Shown here one piece after another: positions 18,823-27,083 of a stretch of 64,000 bases of DNA. The stretch's first letter is position 1. Each line of letters opens with the position of its first letter. Source of the stretch: Streptococcus mitis SK564 (lineage in GTDB: Bacteria; Bacillota; Bacilli; Lactobacillales; Streptococcaceae). The stretch covers positions 1 to 64,000 of the forward strand of contig NZ_AEDU01000007.1 of the NCBI RefSeq assembly GCF_000148525.1. Direction: 5' to 3'. The notes beneath the pieces were generated by a model. The model made no database searches. It had not been told where the DNA came from and worked only from the letters and a program-made list of their open reading frames with translations. The position numbers and the translations under genes were made by a program.

Positions 18823-19586
18823 AAAAATTTGCCAACCTTTATCTGGGACTGATCTTTCTTGTCCTCTACCTGCCTATCTTTTACCTGATTGGTTATGCCT
18901 TTAATGCAGGAAATGACATGAATAGCTTTACAGGCTTTAGCTTGAGTCATTTTAAAACCATGTTTGGCGATGGTCGCCTCATGTTGATTGTGACTCAGAC
19001 CTTTTTCTTGGCCTTTTTATCAGCCTTGATTGCGACCATTATCGGGACTTTCGGTGCTATTTACATCTACCAGTCTCGTAAGAAATACCAAGAAGCCTTT
19101 CTTTCACTCAATAATATCCTCATGGTTGCGCCTGACGTTATGATTGGTGCTAGCTTCTTGATTCTCTTTACTCAACTCAAGTTTTCACTTGGCTTTTTGA
19201 CTGTTCTATCTAGTCACGTGGCCTTCTCCATTCCTATTGTGGTCTTGATGGTCTTGCCTCGTCTCAAGGAAATGAACGGTGACATGATTCATGCGGCCTA
19301 TGACTTGGGAGCCAGTCAATTTCAGATGTTCAAGGAAATCATGCTTCCTTACCTGACTCCGTCTATCATTGCAGGTTATTTCATGGCCTTCACCTATTCG
19401 CTAGACGACTTTGCTGTGACCTTCTTTGTAACGGGAAATGGCTTTTCAACCCTGTCAGTCGAGATTTACTCTCGTGCTCGCAAGGGGATTTCGCTAGAGA
19501 TCAATGCCCTGTCTGCCCTCGTCTTTCTCTTTAGTATTATCCTAGTTGTTGGATATTACTTTATCTCACGTGAGAAGGAGGAGTAA
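18819..19586 (+). CDS. potC: Polyamine ABC transporter permease PotC
   Basis: 255 residues, six membrane segments, with the EAA loop AAYDLGASQFQMFKEI near residue 165. It starts at ATG 18819 in an ATGA overlap with the potB stop, preceded by GGAGAG. It is the second half of the polyamine channel. Confidence 0.92.
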   Translation: MKKFANLYLGLIFLVLYLPIFYLIGYAFNAGNDMNSFTGFSLSHFKTMFGDGRLMLIVTQTFFLAFLSALIATIIGTFGAIYIYQSRKKYQEAFLSLNNILMVAPDVMIGASFLILFTQLKFSLGFLTVLSSHVAFSIPIVVLMVLPRLKEMNGDMIHAAYDLGASQFQMFKEIMLPYLTPSIIAGYFMAFTYSLDDFAVTFFVTGNGFSTLSVEIYSRARKGISLEINALSALVFLFSIILVVGYYFISREKEE

Positions 19587-19588
19587 AC

Positions 19589-20659
19589 ATGAAAAAACTC
19601 TATTCATTTTTAGCAGGAATTGTAGCCATTATCCTGGTCTTGTGGGGAATTGCGACGCATCTCGATAGCAAAATAAATAGCCGAGATAGTCAAAAACTGG
19701 TTATCTACAACTGGGGAGACTATATTGATCCAGAACTCTTGGAGCAATTCACAGAAGAAACAGGAATCCAAGTCCAGTATGAGACCTTTGACTCCAACGA
19801 AGCCATGTATACCAAGATCAAGCAGGGTGGAACGACCTACGATATTGCCATCCCTAGTGAATACATGATTAACAAGATGAAGGACGAAGACCTCTTGGTA
19901 CCGCTTGACTATTCAAAACTTGAAGGTCTTGAAAATATCGGACCAGAGTTCCTCAACCAGTCCTTTGACCCAGGCAATAAATTCTCCATCCCTTACTTCT
20001 GGGGAACCTTGGGAATTGTCTACAATGAAACCATGGTAGATGAAGCGCCTGAGCATTGGGATGACCTCTGGAAGCCAGAGTATAAGAACTCTATCATGCT
20101 CTTTGATGGGGCGCGTGAGGTACTGGGACTAGGCCTCAATTCGCTAGGCTACAGCCTCAACTCCAAGGATACCCAGCAGTTGGAAGAGACAGTGGACAAG
20201 CTTTACAAGCTCACTCCAAATATCAAGGCTATCGTTGCCGACGAGATGAAGGGCTACATGATTCAGAACAACGCTGCAATCGGCGTGACCTTCTCTGGTG
20301 AAGCCAGCCAAATGCTAGAAAAAAATGAAAATCTACGCTATGTAGTACCGACTGAGGCCAGCAACCTTTGGTTTGACAATATGGTCATTCCCAAAACAGT
20401 CAAAAACCAAGATGCAGCCTATGCCTTTATCAACTTTATGTTGAAACCTGAAAATGCTCTCAAAAATGCGGAGTATGTTGGCTATTCAACACCAAACCTA
20501 CCAGCTAAGGAATTGCTCCCAGAGGAGAAAAAAGAAGACAAGGCCTTTTATCCAGATGCTGAAACCATGAAACACCTAGAAGTTTATGAGAAATTTGACC
20601 ATAAATGGACAGGAAAATATAGCGACCTCTTCCTACAGTTTAAAATGTATCGGAAGTAG
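19589..20659 (+). CDS. potD: Polyamine-binding protein PotD
   Basis: 356 residues of the PotD/PotF extracellular binding family (YNWGDYIDPELL near residue 45, YDIAIPSEYMI, and IPYFWGTLGIVYN). The N-terminus is a hydrophobic segment (residues about 5-24) followed by HLDSK; there is no lipobox cysteine, so it looks like a membrane-tethered protein rather than a lipoprotein. It binds spermidine or putrescine outside the cell for PotABC. Its ATG lies two bases after the potC stop with GAGAAGGAGG before it. The operon ends at a terminator. Confidence 0.92.
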   Translation: MKKLYSFLAGIVAIILVLWGIATHLDSKINSRDSQKLVIYNWGDYIDPELLEQFTEETGIQVQYETFDSNEAMYTKIKQGGTTYDIAIPSEYMINKMKDEDLLVPLDYSKLEGLENIGPEFLNQSFDPGNKFSIPYFWGTLGIVYNETMVDEAPEHWDDLWKPEYKNSIMLFDGAREVLGLGLNSLGYSLNSKDTQQLEETVDKLYKLTPNIKAIVADEMKGYMIQNNAAIGVTFSGEASQMLEKNENLRYVVPTEASNLWFDNMVIPKTVKNQDAAYAFINFMLKPENALKNAEYVGYSTPNLPAKELLPEEKKEDKAFYPDAETMKHLEVYEKFDHKWTGKYSDLFLQFKMYRK

Positions 20660-20674
20660 GAGTTAGCAATCACG

Positions 20675-20706
20675 AAACGAATCAGTTAAGCTGGTTCGTT
20701 TTCTTA
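20675..20706 (+). terminator. Rho-independent terminator of potABCD
   Basis: AAACGAATCAG (20675-20685) pairs with CTGGTTCGTTT (20691-20701), one G-U, five-base loop, then a T-rich tail. Confidence 0.88.
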
Positions 20707-20747
20707 ATAGAAGGCAATTTTTGTAACTGTATGTTTTTCTATGGTAG

Positions 20748-20776
20748 TTGCTTATTTGCTTGCCCAGTAGTATACT
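20748..20776 (+). promoter_or_regulatory. Promoter-like sequence before the broken small gene
   Basis: TTGCTT (20748-20753) and TATACT (20771-20776) with a 17-bp spacer, 32 bases upstream of ATG 20809. Confidence 0.6.
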
Positions 20777-20808
20777 AAGTTTAACCTTACAGAGAGCGGT
20801 AACAAATA

Positions 20809-21060
20809 ATGAAAGTGTCTACTTTTTTCAAAAAAAGTTTCTGGCCAACCTTTTTGACTGTTCAGCAAACATATATACTATTTTATCTAAAGGATGGTTT
20901 GGATTGACAATACCTAACAACTGAGTCTATATATTTGGTGATAGGAAACTTTATATTTGCAAATATTTGCGTAGCTATATTTAGCAATTCGAAACTTTGG
21001 GATAAAAGTTGGGATAAAAAGAAAAATGGCAGTAAGAAAAAATATATCCTGAAAAAGTAA
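20809..21060 (+). pseudogene. Small membrane-protein-like gene split by an in-frame TGA
   Basis: ATG 20809 opens a frame that reads 32 codons to TGA 20905-20907, then continues without another stop for 50 codons to TAA 21058-21060, in the same phase. Read through, it would be about 83 residues: a basic/aromatic N-terminus, a hydrophobic middle (LVIGNFIFANICVAIF) and a Lys-rich C-terminus (KKKNGSKKKYILKK). A promoter-like sequence precedes it and GAGAG lies near the start. I do not recognise the family. A TGG-to-TGA change is the simplest explanation, but a chance open frame in A/T-rich DNA is possible. Confidence 0.45.
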
Positions 21061-21106
21061 TCTGAGATGTAGGGAATGGGTCTGATTCAACGGAGACGAT
21101 TCCCAG

Positions 21107-21135
21107 TTGACGCAAGCTTAAAAAAACGTTATAAT
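21107..21135 (+). promoter_or_regulatory. Promoter of the alaS T-box transcript
   Basis: TTGACG (21107-21112) and TATAAT (21130-21135) with a 17-bp spacer, immediately before the T-box leader. Confidence 0.88.
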
Positions 21136-21141
21136 AAGAAA

Positions 21142-21317
21142 GTTGAGAATTGATTTTCACTTGTCTTAGTCCAGAGAAATGGCGGTGCTGCGAGCCATCT
21201 AAGCTAGGAAGTCATGCTACTCAATTTAACAATTGCATAAGAACAAGAGAATGACAAGTTCATTGAATGAAGGTGGTACCGCGGTTTTTCGCCCTTCGTG
21301 ATATGAACTTGTCTTTT
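21142..21317 (+). promoter_or_regulatory. T-box riboswitch (alanine specifier)
   Basis: The T-box sequence AAGGTGGTACCGCGG is at about 21269-21284. Upstream is a Stem I region with CCAGAGAAATGGCGG and TGCTGCGAG, and the GCT codon at 21216-21218 sits at the specifier position, matching alanine. A terminator helix is formed by GACAAGTTCA (21253-21262) with TGAACTTGTC (21304-21313) followed by TTTT. Uncharged tRNA-Ala should stabilise the antiterminator and allow transcription of the two downstream genes, including alaS. Confidence 0.93.
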
Positions 21318-21334
21318 GATTTTTGGAGGTGTTG

Positions 21335-21820
21335 ATGAAAACATTTCTTGTCAAACAAAAGTTTCGTCTTGGAGGCGAACGCTTCGCTATCAAGGATGAC
21401 AGGGGAGAAATCGCCTATCAGGTAGAGGGATCATTTTTTAAGATTCCCAAAACTTTTACTATCTATGATGCGGCTGGTGAACAAGTTAGTCAGATCAGTA
21501 AAGAAATCTTGACCTTGCTTCCTCGTTTTGAGATTCAGCTTCGGGATGGCTCGAGTTTTGTCATTCGCAAGAAGTTGACCTTCTGGCGAGATAAGTATGA
21601 GTTTGATAATCTAGGTCTTCGTATCGAGGGCAGTATCTGGGATTTGAATTTCAAATTGCTGGATGATCGCGATCAGTTGATTGCGGAAATTAAGAAGGAA
21701 CTCTTCCATCTGACCTCTACCTATAGCGTAACGGTTCTTGAGGATGCTTATGCAGACCTAGTCATTTCTCTCTGTGTCGCGATTGACTATGTGGAAATGC
21801 TGGAAAGCCAATCACATTAA
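21335..21820 (+). CDS. LURP-one-related family protein
   Basis: 161 residues from ATG 21335, with GGAGGT just upstream (the open frame starts at a TTG, 21323, which overlaps that ribosome site). The pattern MKTFLVKQKFRLGGERFAIKDDRGEIAYQVEG matches the LURP-one/DUF567 (Tubby-like) fold: repeated beta strands with R-G-S and IWDLNFKLLD motifs. Function in bacteria is unknown. It lies between the T-box and alaS, so its expression rises with alanine-tRNA shortage; why is not clear. Confidence 0.72.
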   Translation: MKTFLVKQKFRLGGERFAIKDDRGEIAYQVEGSFFKIPKTFTIYDAAGEQVSQISKEILTLLPRFEIQLRDGSSFVIRKKLTFWRDKYEFDNLGLRIEGSIWDLNFKLLDDRDQLIAEIKKELFHLTSTYSVTVLEDAYADLVISLCVAIDYVEMLESQSH

Positions 21821-21841
21821 ACAAGTAAATAAGGAGACAAT

Positions 21842-24460
21842 ATGAAACAACTATCTAGTGCACAAGTACGCCAAATGTGGCTTGATTTCTGGGCAACCAA
21901 AGGTCACTCAGTAGAACCATCAGTGAGCTTGGTTCCTGTAAATGACCCAACTCTTTTGTGGATCAACTCTGGGGTAGCAACCCTTAAGAAATACTTTGAC
22001 GGAACCATTATCCCTGAAAATCCACGTATTACCAATGCTCAAAAGGCTATCCGTACCAACGACATCGAGAACGTAGGGAAGACTGCACGTCACCATACCA
22101 TGTTTGAAATGTTGGGGAACTTCTCTATCGGAGATTACTTCCGTGACGAAGCGATCACTTGGGCTTATGAGCTTTTGACAAGCCCAGAATGGTTTGATTT
22201 CCCAGCTGAAAAACTTTACATGACCTACTATCCAGACGATAAAGATTCATACAACCGTTGGATTGAAGTGGGAGTGGACCCAAGTCACTTGATTCCAATC
22301 GAGGATAACTTCTGGGAAATCGGTGCTGGACCTTCTGGACCAGATACAGAAATCTTCTTTGACCGTGGTGAAGCCTTTGACCCGGAAAATATCGGTCTTC
22401 GCCTGCTTGCAGAAGATATCGAAAACGACCGTTATATCGAAATCTGGAACATCGTTTTGTCACAATTTAACGCAGATCCTGCTGTTCCTCGTAGCGAATA
22501 CAAGGAATTGCCACACAAGAACATTGATACGGGCGCTGGTTTGGAGCGTTTGGTGGCGGTTATCCAAGGGGCTAAGACAAACTTTGAAACAGACCTATTC
22601 ATGCCTATCATTCGTGAAGTGGAGAAATTGTCTGGTAAGGTTTATGACCAAGATGGCGATAACATGAGCTTTAAGGTTATCGCTGACCACATCCGTTCTC
22701 TTTCGTTTGCCATCGGTGATGGTGCCCTTCCAGGAAATGAAGGTCGTGGTTATGTCCTTCGTCGTCTCCTTCGTCGTGCGTCTATGCATGGTCAAAAATT
22801 GGGTATCAACGAGCCTTTCCTTTACAAACTCGTTCCAACTGTTGGAAAAATCATGGAAAGCTACTACCCAGAAGTGCTTGAAAAACGTGACTTTATTGAG
22901 AAAATCGTGAAGAGCGAGGAAGAATCATTTGCCCGTACCCTTCACTCAGGTCAACACTTTGCCCAAGGCATCGTAGCTGACTTGAAAGAAAAAGGTCAAT
23001 CTGTCATTGCTGGTTCAGATGTCTTCAAGCTTTATGACACTTATGGATTCCCAGTTGAATTGACTGAAGAAATCGCTGAAGAAGCTGATATGACTGTGGA
23101 CCGTGAAGGTTTTGAAGCAGCCATGAAAGAACAGCAAGAACGCGCGCGTGCATCAGCTGTTAAAGGTGGTTCAATGGGTATGCAAAATGAAACCCTTCAA
23201 AACATCACAGTAGAAAGTGTCTTCAACTACAATGCTAGCCAATTGTCTTCTAAATTGGTGGCTATCGTGGCTGACAATGCAGAAGTAGAAGCTGTGTCAG
23301 AAGGAATTGCCTCTCTTATCTTTGCGGAAACGCCATTCTACGCTGAAATGGGTGGACAGGTAGCTGACCACGGTCAAATCTTGGATGCTGCAGGAAACCT
23401 TGTGGCTACTGTGACCAATGTTCAAAAAGCACCAAACGGACAAGCCCTTCACACTGTTGAAGTCCATGCACCACTTGCTTTGAACCAAGAATATACCTTG
23501 GCAATTGATACAAATCGTCGTCACCGTGTCATGAAAAACCACACTGCGACTCACTTGCTTCACGCTGCTCTTCACAACATCCTTGGAAACCACGCAACAC
23601 AAGCAGGATCTCTTAACGAAGTTGAATTCCTTAGATTTGACTTTACCCACTTCCAAGCTGTAACTGCTGAAGAATTGCGTGCCATTGAGCAGCAAGTCAA
23701 CGAAAAAATCTGGGAAGCTCTTGAGGTTAAGACAGTTGAAACTGATATTGACACTGCCAAAGAAATGGGAGCTATGGCTCTCTTTGGTGAGAAATACGGC
23801 AAGGAAGTCCGTGTTGTTACTATCGGTGACTACTCTATCGAGCTTTGTGGTGGTACCCACGTTGGCAACACTTCTGAAATTGGTCTCTTCAAGATTGTCA
23901 AAGAAGAAGGGATCGGTTCAGGAACTCGCCGTATCTTGGCAGTGACTGGTAAGGAAGCCTTTGAAGCCTACCGTGAACAAGAAGATGCTCTTAAAGCAGT
24001 CGCAGCAACCTTGAAAGCACCTCAACTTAAAGAAGTACCTCACAAGGTAGAAGGACTTCAAGAACAACTTCGTCAATTGCAAAAAGAAAATGCTGAGTTG
24101 AAAGAAAAAGCCGCAGCTGCAGCTGCAGGCGACATCTTCAAGGATGTGAAGGAAGTCAACGGTCACCGTTACATTGCTAGTCAAGTGTCTGTATCAGATG
24201 CCGGTGCCCTTCGTACCTTTGCAGATAATTGGAAACAAAAAGACTACTCTGATCTTCTTGTTCTAGTTGCCGCTATCGGTGACAAAGTCAATGTCCTTGT
24301 AGCAAGCAAGACAAAAGACCTTCATGCAGGAAACCTTGTCAAAGAATTAGCACCAATCGTCGATGGACGTGGTGGTGGTAAACCAGACATGGCCATGGCA
24401 GGAGGAAGCAACCAAGCTAAAATCCAAGAATTGTTGGATGCAGTAGCAGGTAAATTGTAA
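21842..24460 (+). CDS. alaS: Alanyl-tRNA synthetase
   Basis: 872 residues, full length. The class II catalytic core is at the N-terminus ([13 protein letters not shown], then [13 protein letters not shown]), with the editing domain carrying the zinc-type HTATHLLH motif near residue 570 and CGGTHV near 670, and the C-terminal DHHA1-like domain ending [14 protein letters not shown]. It charges tRNA-Ala with alanine. A run of six alanines occurs near residue 760, in a GCAGCT repeat. It follows the LURP-one gene with an AGGAG site and is controlled by the alanine T-box upstream. Codon use is of the strongly biased, highly expressed type. Confidence 0.96.
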   Translation: MKQLSSAQVRQMWLDFWATKGHSVEPSVSLVPVNDPTLLWINSGVATLKKYFDGTIIPENPRITNAQKAIRTNDIENVGKTARHHTMFEMLGNFSIGDYFRDEAITWAYELLTSPEWFDFPAEKLYMTYYPDDKDSYNRWIEVGVDPSHLIPIEDNFWEIGAGPSGPDTEIFFDRGEAFDPENIGLRLLAEDIENDRYIEIWNIVLSQFNADPAVPRSEYKELPHKNIDTGAGLERLVAVIQGAKTNFETDLFMPIIREVEKLSGKVYDQDGDNMSFKVIADHIRSLSFAIGDGALPGNEGRGYVLRRLLRRASMHGQKLGINEPFLYKLVPTVGKIMESYYPEVLEKRDFIEKIVKSEEESFARTLHSGQHFAQGIVADLKEKGQSVIAGSDVFKLYDTYGFPVELTEEIAEEADMTVDREGFEAAMKEQQERARASAVKGGSMGMQNETLQNITVESVFNYNASQLSSKLVAIVADNAEVEAVSEGIASLIFAETPFYAEMGGQVADHGQILDAAGNLVATVTNVQKAPNGQALHTVEVHAPLALNQEYTLAIDTNRRHRVMKNHTATHLLHAALHNILGNHATQAGSLNEVEFLRFDFTHFQAVTAEELRAIEQQVNEKIWEALEVKTVETDIDTAKEMGAMALFGEKYGKEVRVVTIGDYSIELCGGTHVGNTSEIGLFKIVKEEGIGSGTRRILAVTGKEAFEAYREQEDALKAVAATLKAPQLKEVPHKVEGLQEQLRQLQKENAELKEKAAAAAAGDIFKDVKEVNGHRYIASQVSVSDAGALRTFADNWKQKDYSDLLVLVAAIGDKVNVLVASKTKDLHAGNLVKELAPIVDGRGGGKPDMAMAGGSNQAKIQELLDAVAGKL

Positions 24461-24467
24461 TCAAGTA

Positions 24468-24617
24468 ATACTCTTCGAAAATCTCTTCAAACAACGTCAG
24501 CTTCGCCTTGGATTTTATATGAGACTGACTTCGTCAGTCTTATCTACAACCTCAAAGCAGTGCTTTGAGCAACCTGCGGCTAGCTTCCTAGTTTGCTCTT
24601 TGATTTTCATTGAGTAT
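24468..24617. repeat. BOX element (A-B-C form)
   Basis: About 150 bases 3' of alaS, with boxA-like sequence at the left (TACTCTTCGAAAATCTC and CGTCAGCTTCGCCTTG, the reverse of the BOX-A typing primer), one boxB unit (GACTGACTTCGTCAGTC, with CTCAAAGCA...TGCTTTGAG) and boxC at the right (CTAGCTTCCTAGTTTGC, ending TTGAGTAT). The whole folds back on itself. It is a miniature non-coding repeat typical of pneumococcus and relatives. Confidence 0.88.
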
Positions 24618-24650
24618 AAAGATCTATCCATTTGGGTAGGTCTTTTTTTG
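24618..24650 (+). terminator. Terminator after alaS and its BOX element
   Basis: AGATCTATCC and GGTAGGTCT form a stem around a short loop (24620-24642), followed by seven Ts. Confidence 0.75.
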
Positions 24651-24654
24651 ACTA

Positions 24655-24689
24655 CAAAAAAGCCAAATCCGATTGGATCTGGCTTGAAT
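24655..24689 (-). terminator. Terminator of the alpha-amylase gene (minus strand)
   Basis: AGCCAAATCC...GGATCTGGCT (24661-24684) forms a stem with the A-run 24655-24660 read as Ts on the minus strand. Confidence 0.8.
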
Positions 24690-24700
24690 ATTATGAACTA

Positions 24701-26155
24701 TTAAATAGTATTGGCTGCCCAGACACTTACCGAAGCAGCTGAGACTGGGAATTGTCCATAACCTTCCTCATCAATTATAACTTGACCTTGGTGGTTTTCA
24801 AGTAAATCTACAAAGGTTTGGTTAGCCCATTCTTGGCCGACAAACATTGACTTGCTGTTTTCTTGGTCATTTGAGATAAGGACTGCGATTGGGGATTGAT
24901 TTTCAGCACCTGAACGTACCCAACCGATACAGTTAGGGTCATCAAAGTAGTCATTTTGTTCTCCATAGGCCAAATTTTTTCGGATGGCTAGGAGGCGGTC
25001 AAGGACTTCTTTGAAATCTTGTTGAGCATATTGCCCTGAAATTCCATAGTAGTCGCCGTAAAAGACACATGGAAGGCCATTTTGGCGTAACAGAATGAGG
25101 GCATAGGCTGCTGGTTTGAACCATTCTTCAACAGTAGACTCAAGAGCCTGACCACGTTGGGTATCGTGGTTGTCGACAAAGGTTACAGCCTTGTAAGGTT
25201 TGAGTTCAACCAAGCTATCTGTAAAAATACCACGAAGGTCATAGTTGGAACCTGCTCGGCTAGCATCAAAGAGATTCTGGTGGAGACGAACATCGACAAG
25301 GTCAAAGCGTTCTTCCGTTTTTTCAAGATAGTCCAGATTGGCTTCCTTGTCTGGATTCCAAAATTCACCAAAAACATAGAAATCCTCACCGTATTTTTCC
25401 TTCATATCGCGGATAAAATTGCTCATGAAGAAAGAGTCAATGTGCTTAACGGCATCCAAACGGAAACCAGCAATACTAGTCGTCTCCATGAACCAGTCAG
25501 CCCAGTCATAGATATTTTGGATGACTTCAGGATGCTTAAAGTCTAGGTCGGCATACATGAGGTAGTCGTAGTTACCGTTTTCGTTATCGACCAATTCCTC
25601 GTTGGCCCAGCCCTTATTGTCCCCTTGGATCAGATAAATCCCAGACTTACGGCGTTTGGCATCGTAGTCTGTACCGGTGAAGTGGTACCAGTGCCAGTGG
25701 AAGTCATTGTAGGTATCTTGGCGACCATCGAAGGTAAAGCTAGTCCAGCCATTGATGGTGAAGGGTTCTCCAAGTTCAACTGTACGGTCTACAGGATCCA
25801 CTTCAATAACCTGAAAAGCTTCCATGTGATCGGCCGCAGCCTTGTGATTGAGTACCACATCGGCCATAGGCTGGATTCCCTGTGCTTTTAGGGTTTGAAT
25901 AGCTTGAAGATAGTCTTCTTTAAAACCATACTTGGTGCGGACAGTACCTTTTTGGTTAAACTCACCAAGGTCAAATAGGTCATAGACCCCATAACCTACA
26001 TCTTTTTCATTGGTAGCCTTGAAAGCTGGTGGCATCCAGACGTGGCTGATACCGAGATCAGCTAGGTGTGGAGCATCTTCAGCCAGACGCGTCCAGTGCT
26101 GACCATCGTGGGGCAGATACCATTCAAAGTATTGCATGAGTGTTTGATTTTGCAT
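24701..26155 (-). CDS. Cytoplasmic alpha-amylase (GH13)
   Basis: 484 residues without a signal peptide, so intracellular. GH13 motifs: MADVVLNHKA (region I), GFRLDAVKHID with nucleophile D234 (region II), VFGEFW with acid/base E264 (region III), and FVDNHDT with D331 (region IV). The length and LMQYFEWYLP start match the cytoplasmic GH13_5 amylases of streptococci, which degrade glycogen or imported maltodextrins. A LacI-family-like operator overlaps the likely promoter region. It is convergent with alaS, and its ATG is about 180 bases from the next divergent ABC gene. Confidence 0.92.
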   Translation of the reverse strand: MQNQTLMQYFEWYLPHDGQHWTRLAEDAPHLADLGISHVWMPPAFKATNEKDVGYGVYDLFDLGEFNQKGTVRTKYGFKEDYLQAIQTLKAQGIQPMADVVLNHKAAADHMEAFQVIEVDPVDRTVELGEPFTINGWTSFTFDGRQDTYNDFHWHWYHFTGTDYDAKRRKSGIYLIQGDNKGWANEELVDNENGNYDYLMYADLDFKHPEVIQNIYDWADWFMETTSIAGFRLDAVKHIDSFFMSNFIRDMKEKYGEDFYVFGEFWNPDKEANLDYLEKTEERFDLVDVRLHQNLFDASRAGSNYDLRGIFTDSLVELKPYKAVTFVDNHDTQRGQALESTVEEWFKPAAYALILLRQNGLPCVFYGDYYGISGQYAQQDFKEVLDRLLAIRKNLAYGEQNDYFDDPNCIGWVRSGAENQSPIAVLISNDQENSKSMFVGQEWANQTFVDLLENHQGQVIIDEEGYGQFPVSAASVSVWAANTI

Positions 26156-26212
26156 GATGTTTCCTCTTACTTGTCAATCTTGTTCTTTATTCTATCATAA
26201 AGTATTGGTTAG

Positions 26213-26227
26213 CGCCAACGTTTGCAT
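26213..26227. promoter_or_regulatory. LacI-family (MalR/CcpA-like) operator before the amylase gene
   Basis: CGCCAACGTTTGCAT is a near palindrome centred on AACGTT. It differs at two positions from the MalR operator CGCAAACGTTTGCGT as I recall it, and overlaps the TTGGCG/TAGAAT promoter-like pair on the minus strand. Regulation by maltose or catabolite control is inferred. Confidence 0.5.
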
Positions 26228-26293
26228 AAAATAGAAGGAAACTATTTTAACTACTTAAAATAAAGTATTGATTTTTTTGTATCAAAGTGCTAG

Positions 26294-26299
26294 TATAAT
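26294..26299 (+). promoter_or_regulatory. -10 box of the ABC exporter operon
   Basis: TATAAT at 26294-26299, with TTGATT at 26268 upstream at a long 20-bp spacing. The ATG 26334 follows with a TAGGAG ribosome site. Confidence 0.55.
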
Positions 26300-26333
26300 A
26301 GTATGTAATATAGATAAAGATAGGAGTCATCCC

Positions 26334-27083
26334 ATGATTGAATTTCAAAATGTTAGTAAGTTGTATGGTGATAAAGAGGCTTTGAGCAATCTCAATCTGC
26401 AGATTGAAAATGGGGAGATTATGGGCTTGATTGGCCATAATGGGGCTGGAAAATCGACCACTATAAAATCCCTAGTCAGTATCATTTCACCCAGCAGTGG
26501 TCGTATTTTGGTAGACGGTCAGGAGTTATCGGAAAATCGCTTGGCTATTAAACGAAAGATTGGCTACGTAGCAGACTCGCCTGACTTATTTTTACGCTTA
26601 ACAGCCAATGAATTCTGGGAATTGATTGCTTCATCCTATGATCTGACTAGCTCTGACTTGGAGACTAGTCTAGCTAGGCTATTGAACGTTTTTGATTTTG
26701 CTGAAAATCGTTATCAGGTTATTGAAACCCTTTCTCACGGAATGCGTCAGAAAGTCTTTGTCATCGGAGCACTCTTGTCTGATCCTGATATTTGGGTTTT
26801 GGACGAACCCTTGACTGGTTTGGATCCCCAGGCTGCCTTTGATTTGAAGCAAATGATGAAGGAACATGCACAAAAAGGCAAGACAGTTTTGTTTTCAACC
26901 CATGTCCTAGAGGTAGCTGAGCAAGTCTGTGATCGGATTGCTATTTTGAAAAAGGGGCATTTGATCTATTGTGGTAAGGTAGAGGACTTGAGAAAAGACC
27001 ACCCAGACCAGTCTTTGGAAAGTATCTACCTTAGCCTTGCTGGTAGAAAAGAGGAGGTTTCAGATGCGTCTCAAGGTCATTAA
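26334..27083 (+). CDS. ABC transporter ATP-binding protein
   Basis: 249 residues from ATG 26334 (the open frame extends to 26268 without a ribosome site). Motifs: Walker A GHNGAGKST, signature SHGMRQK (a variant of LSGGQ), Walker B VWVLDEPLTGLDP, H-loop STHVLEVAEQ. This is the single-domain DrrA/CcmA type that partners with a separate membrane protein, which follows and overlaps by 20 bases. The substrate is unknown. Confidence 0.87.
   Translation: MIEFQNVSKLYGDKEALSNLNLQIENGEIMGLIGHNGAGKSTTIKSLVSIISPSSGRILVDGQELSENRLAIKRKIGYVADSPDLFLRLTANEFWELIASSYDLTSSDLETSLARLLNVFDFAENRYQVIETLSHGMRQKVFVIGALLSDPDIWVLDEPLTGLDPQAAFDLKQMMKEHAQKGKTVLFSTHVLEVAEQVCDRIAILKKGHLIYCGKVEDLRKDHPDQSLESIYLSLAGRKEEVSDASQGH

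Noticed and set aside
23297..23860. 187-codon frame antisense to alaS
   Set aside because: Shadow produced by strong codon bias of alaS; no start context.
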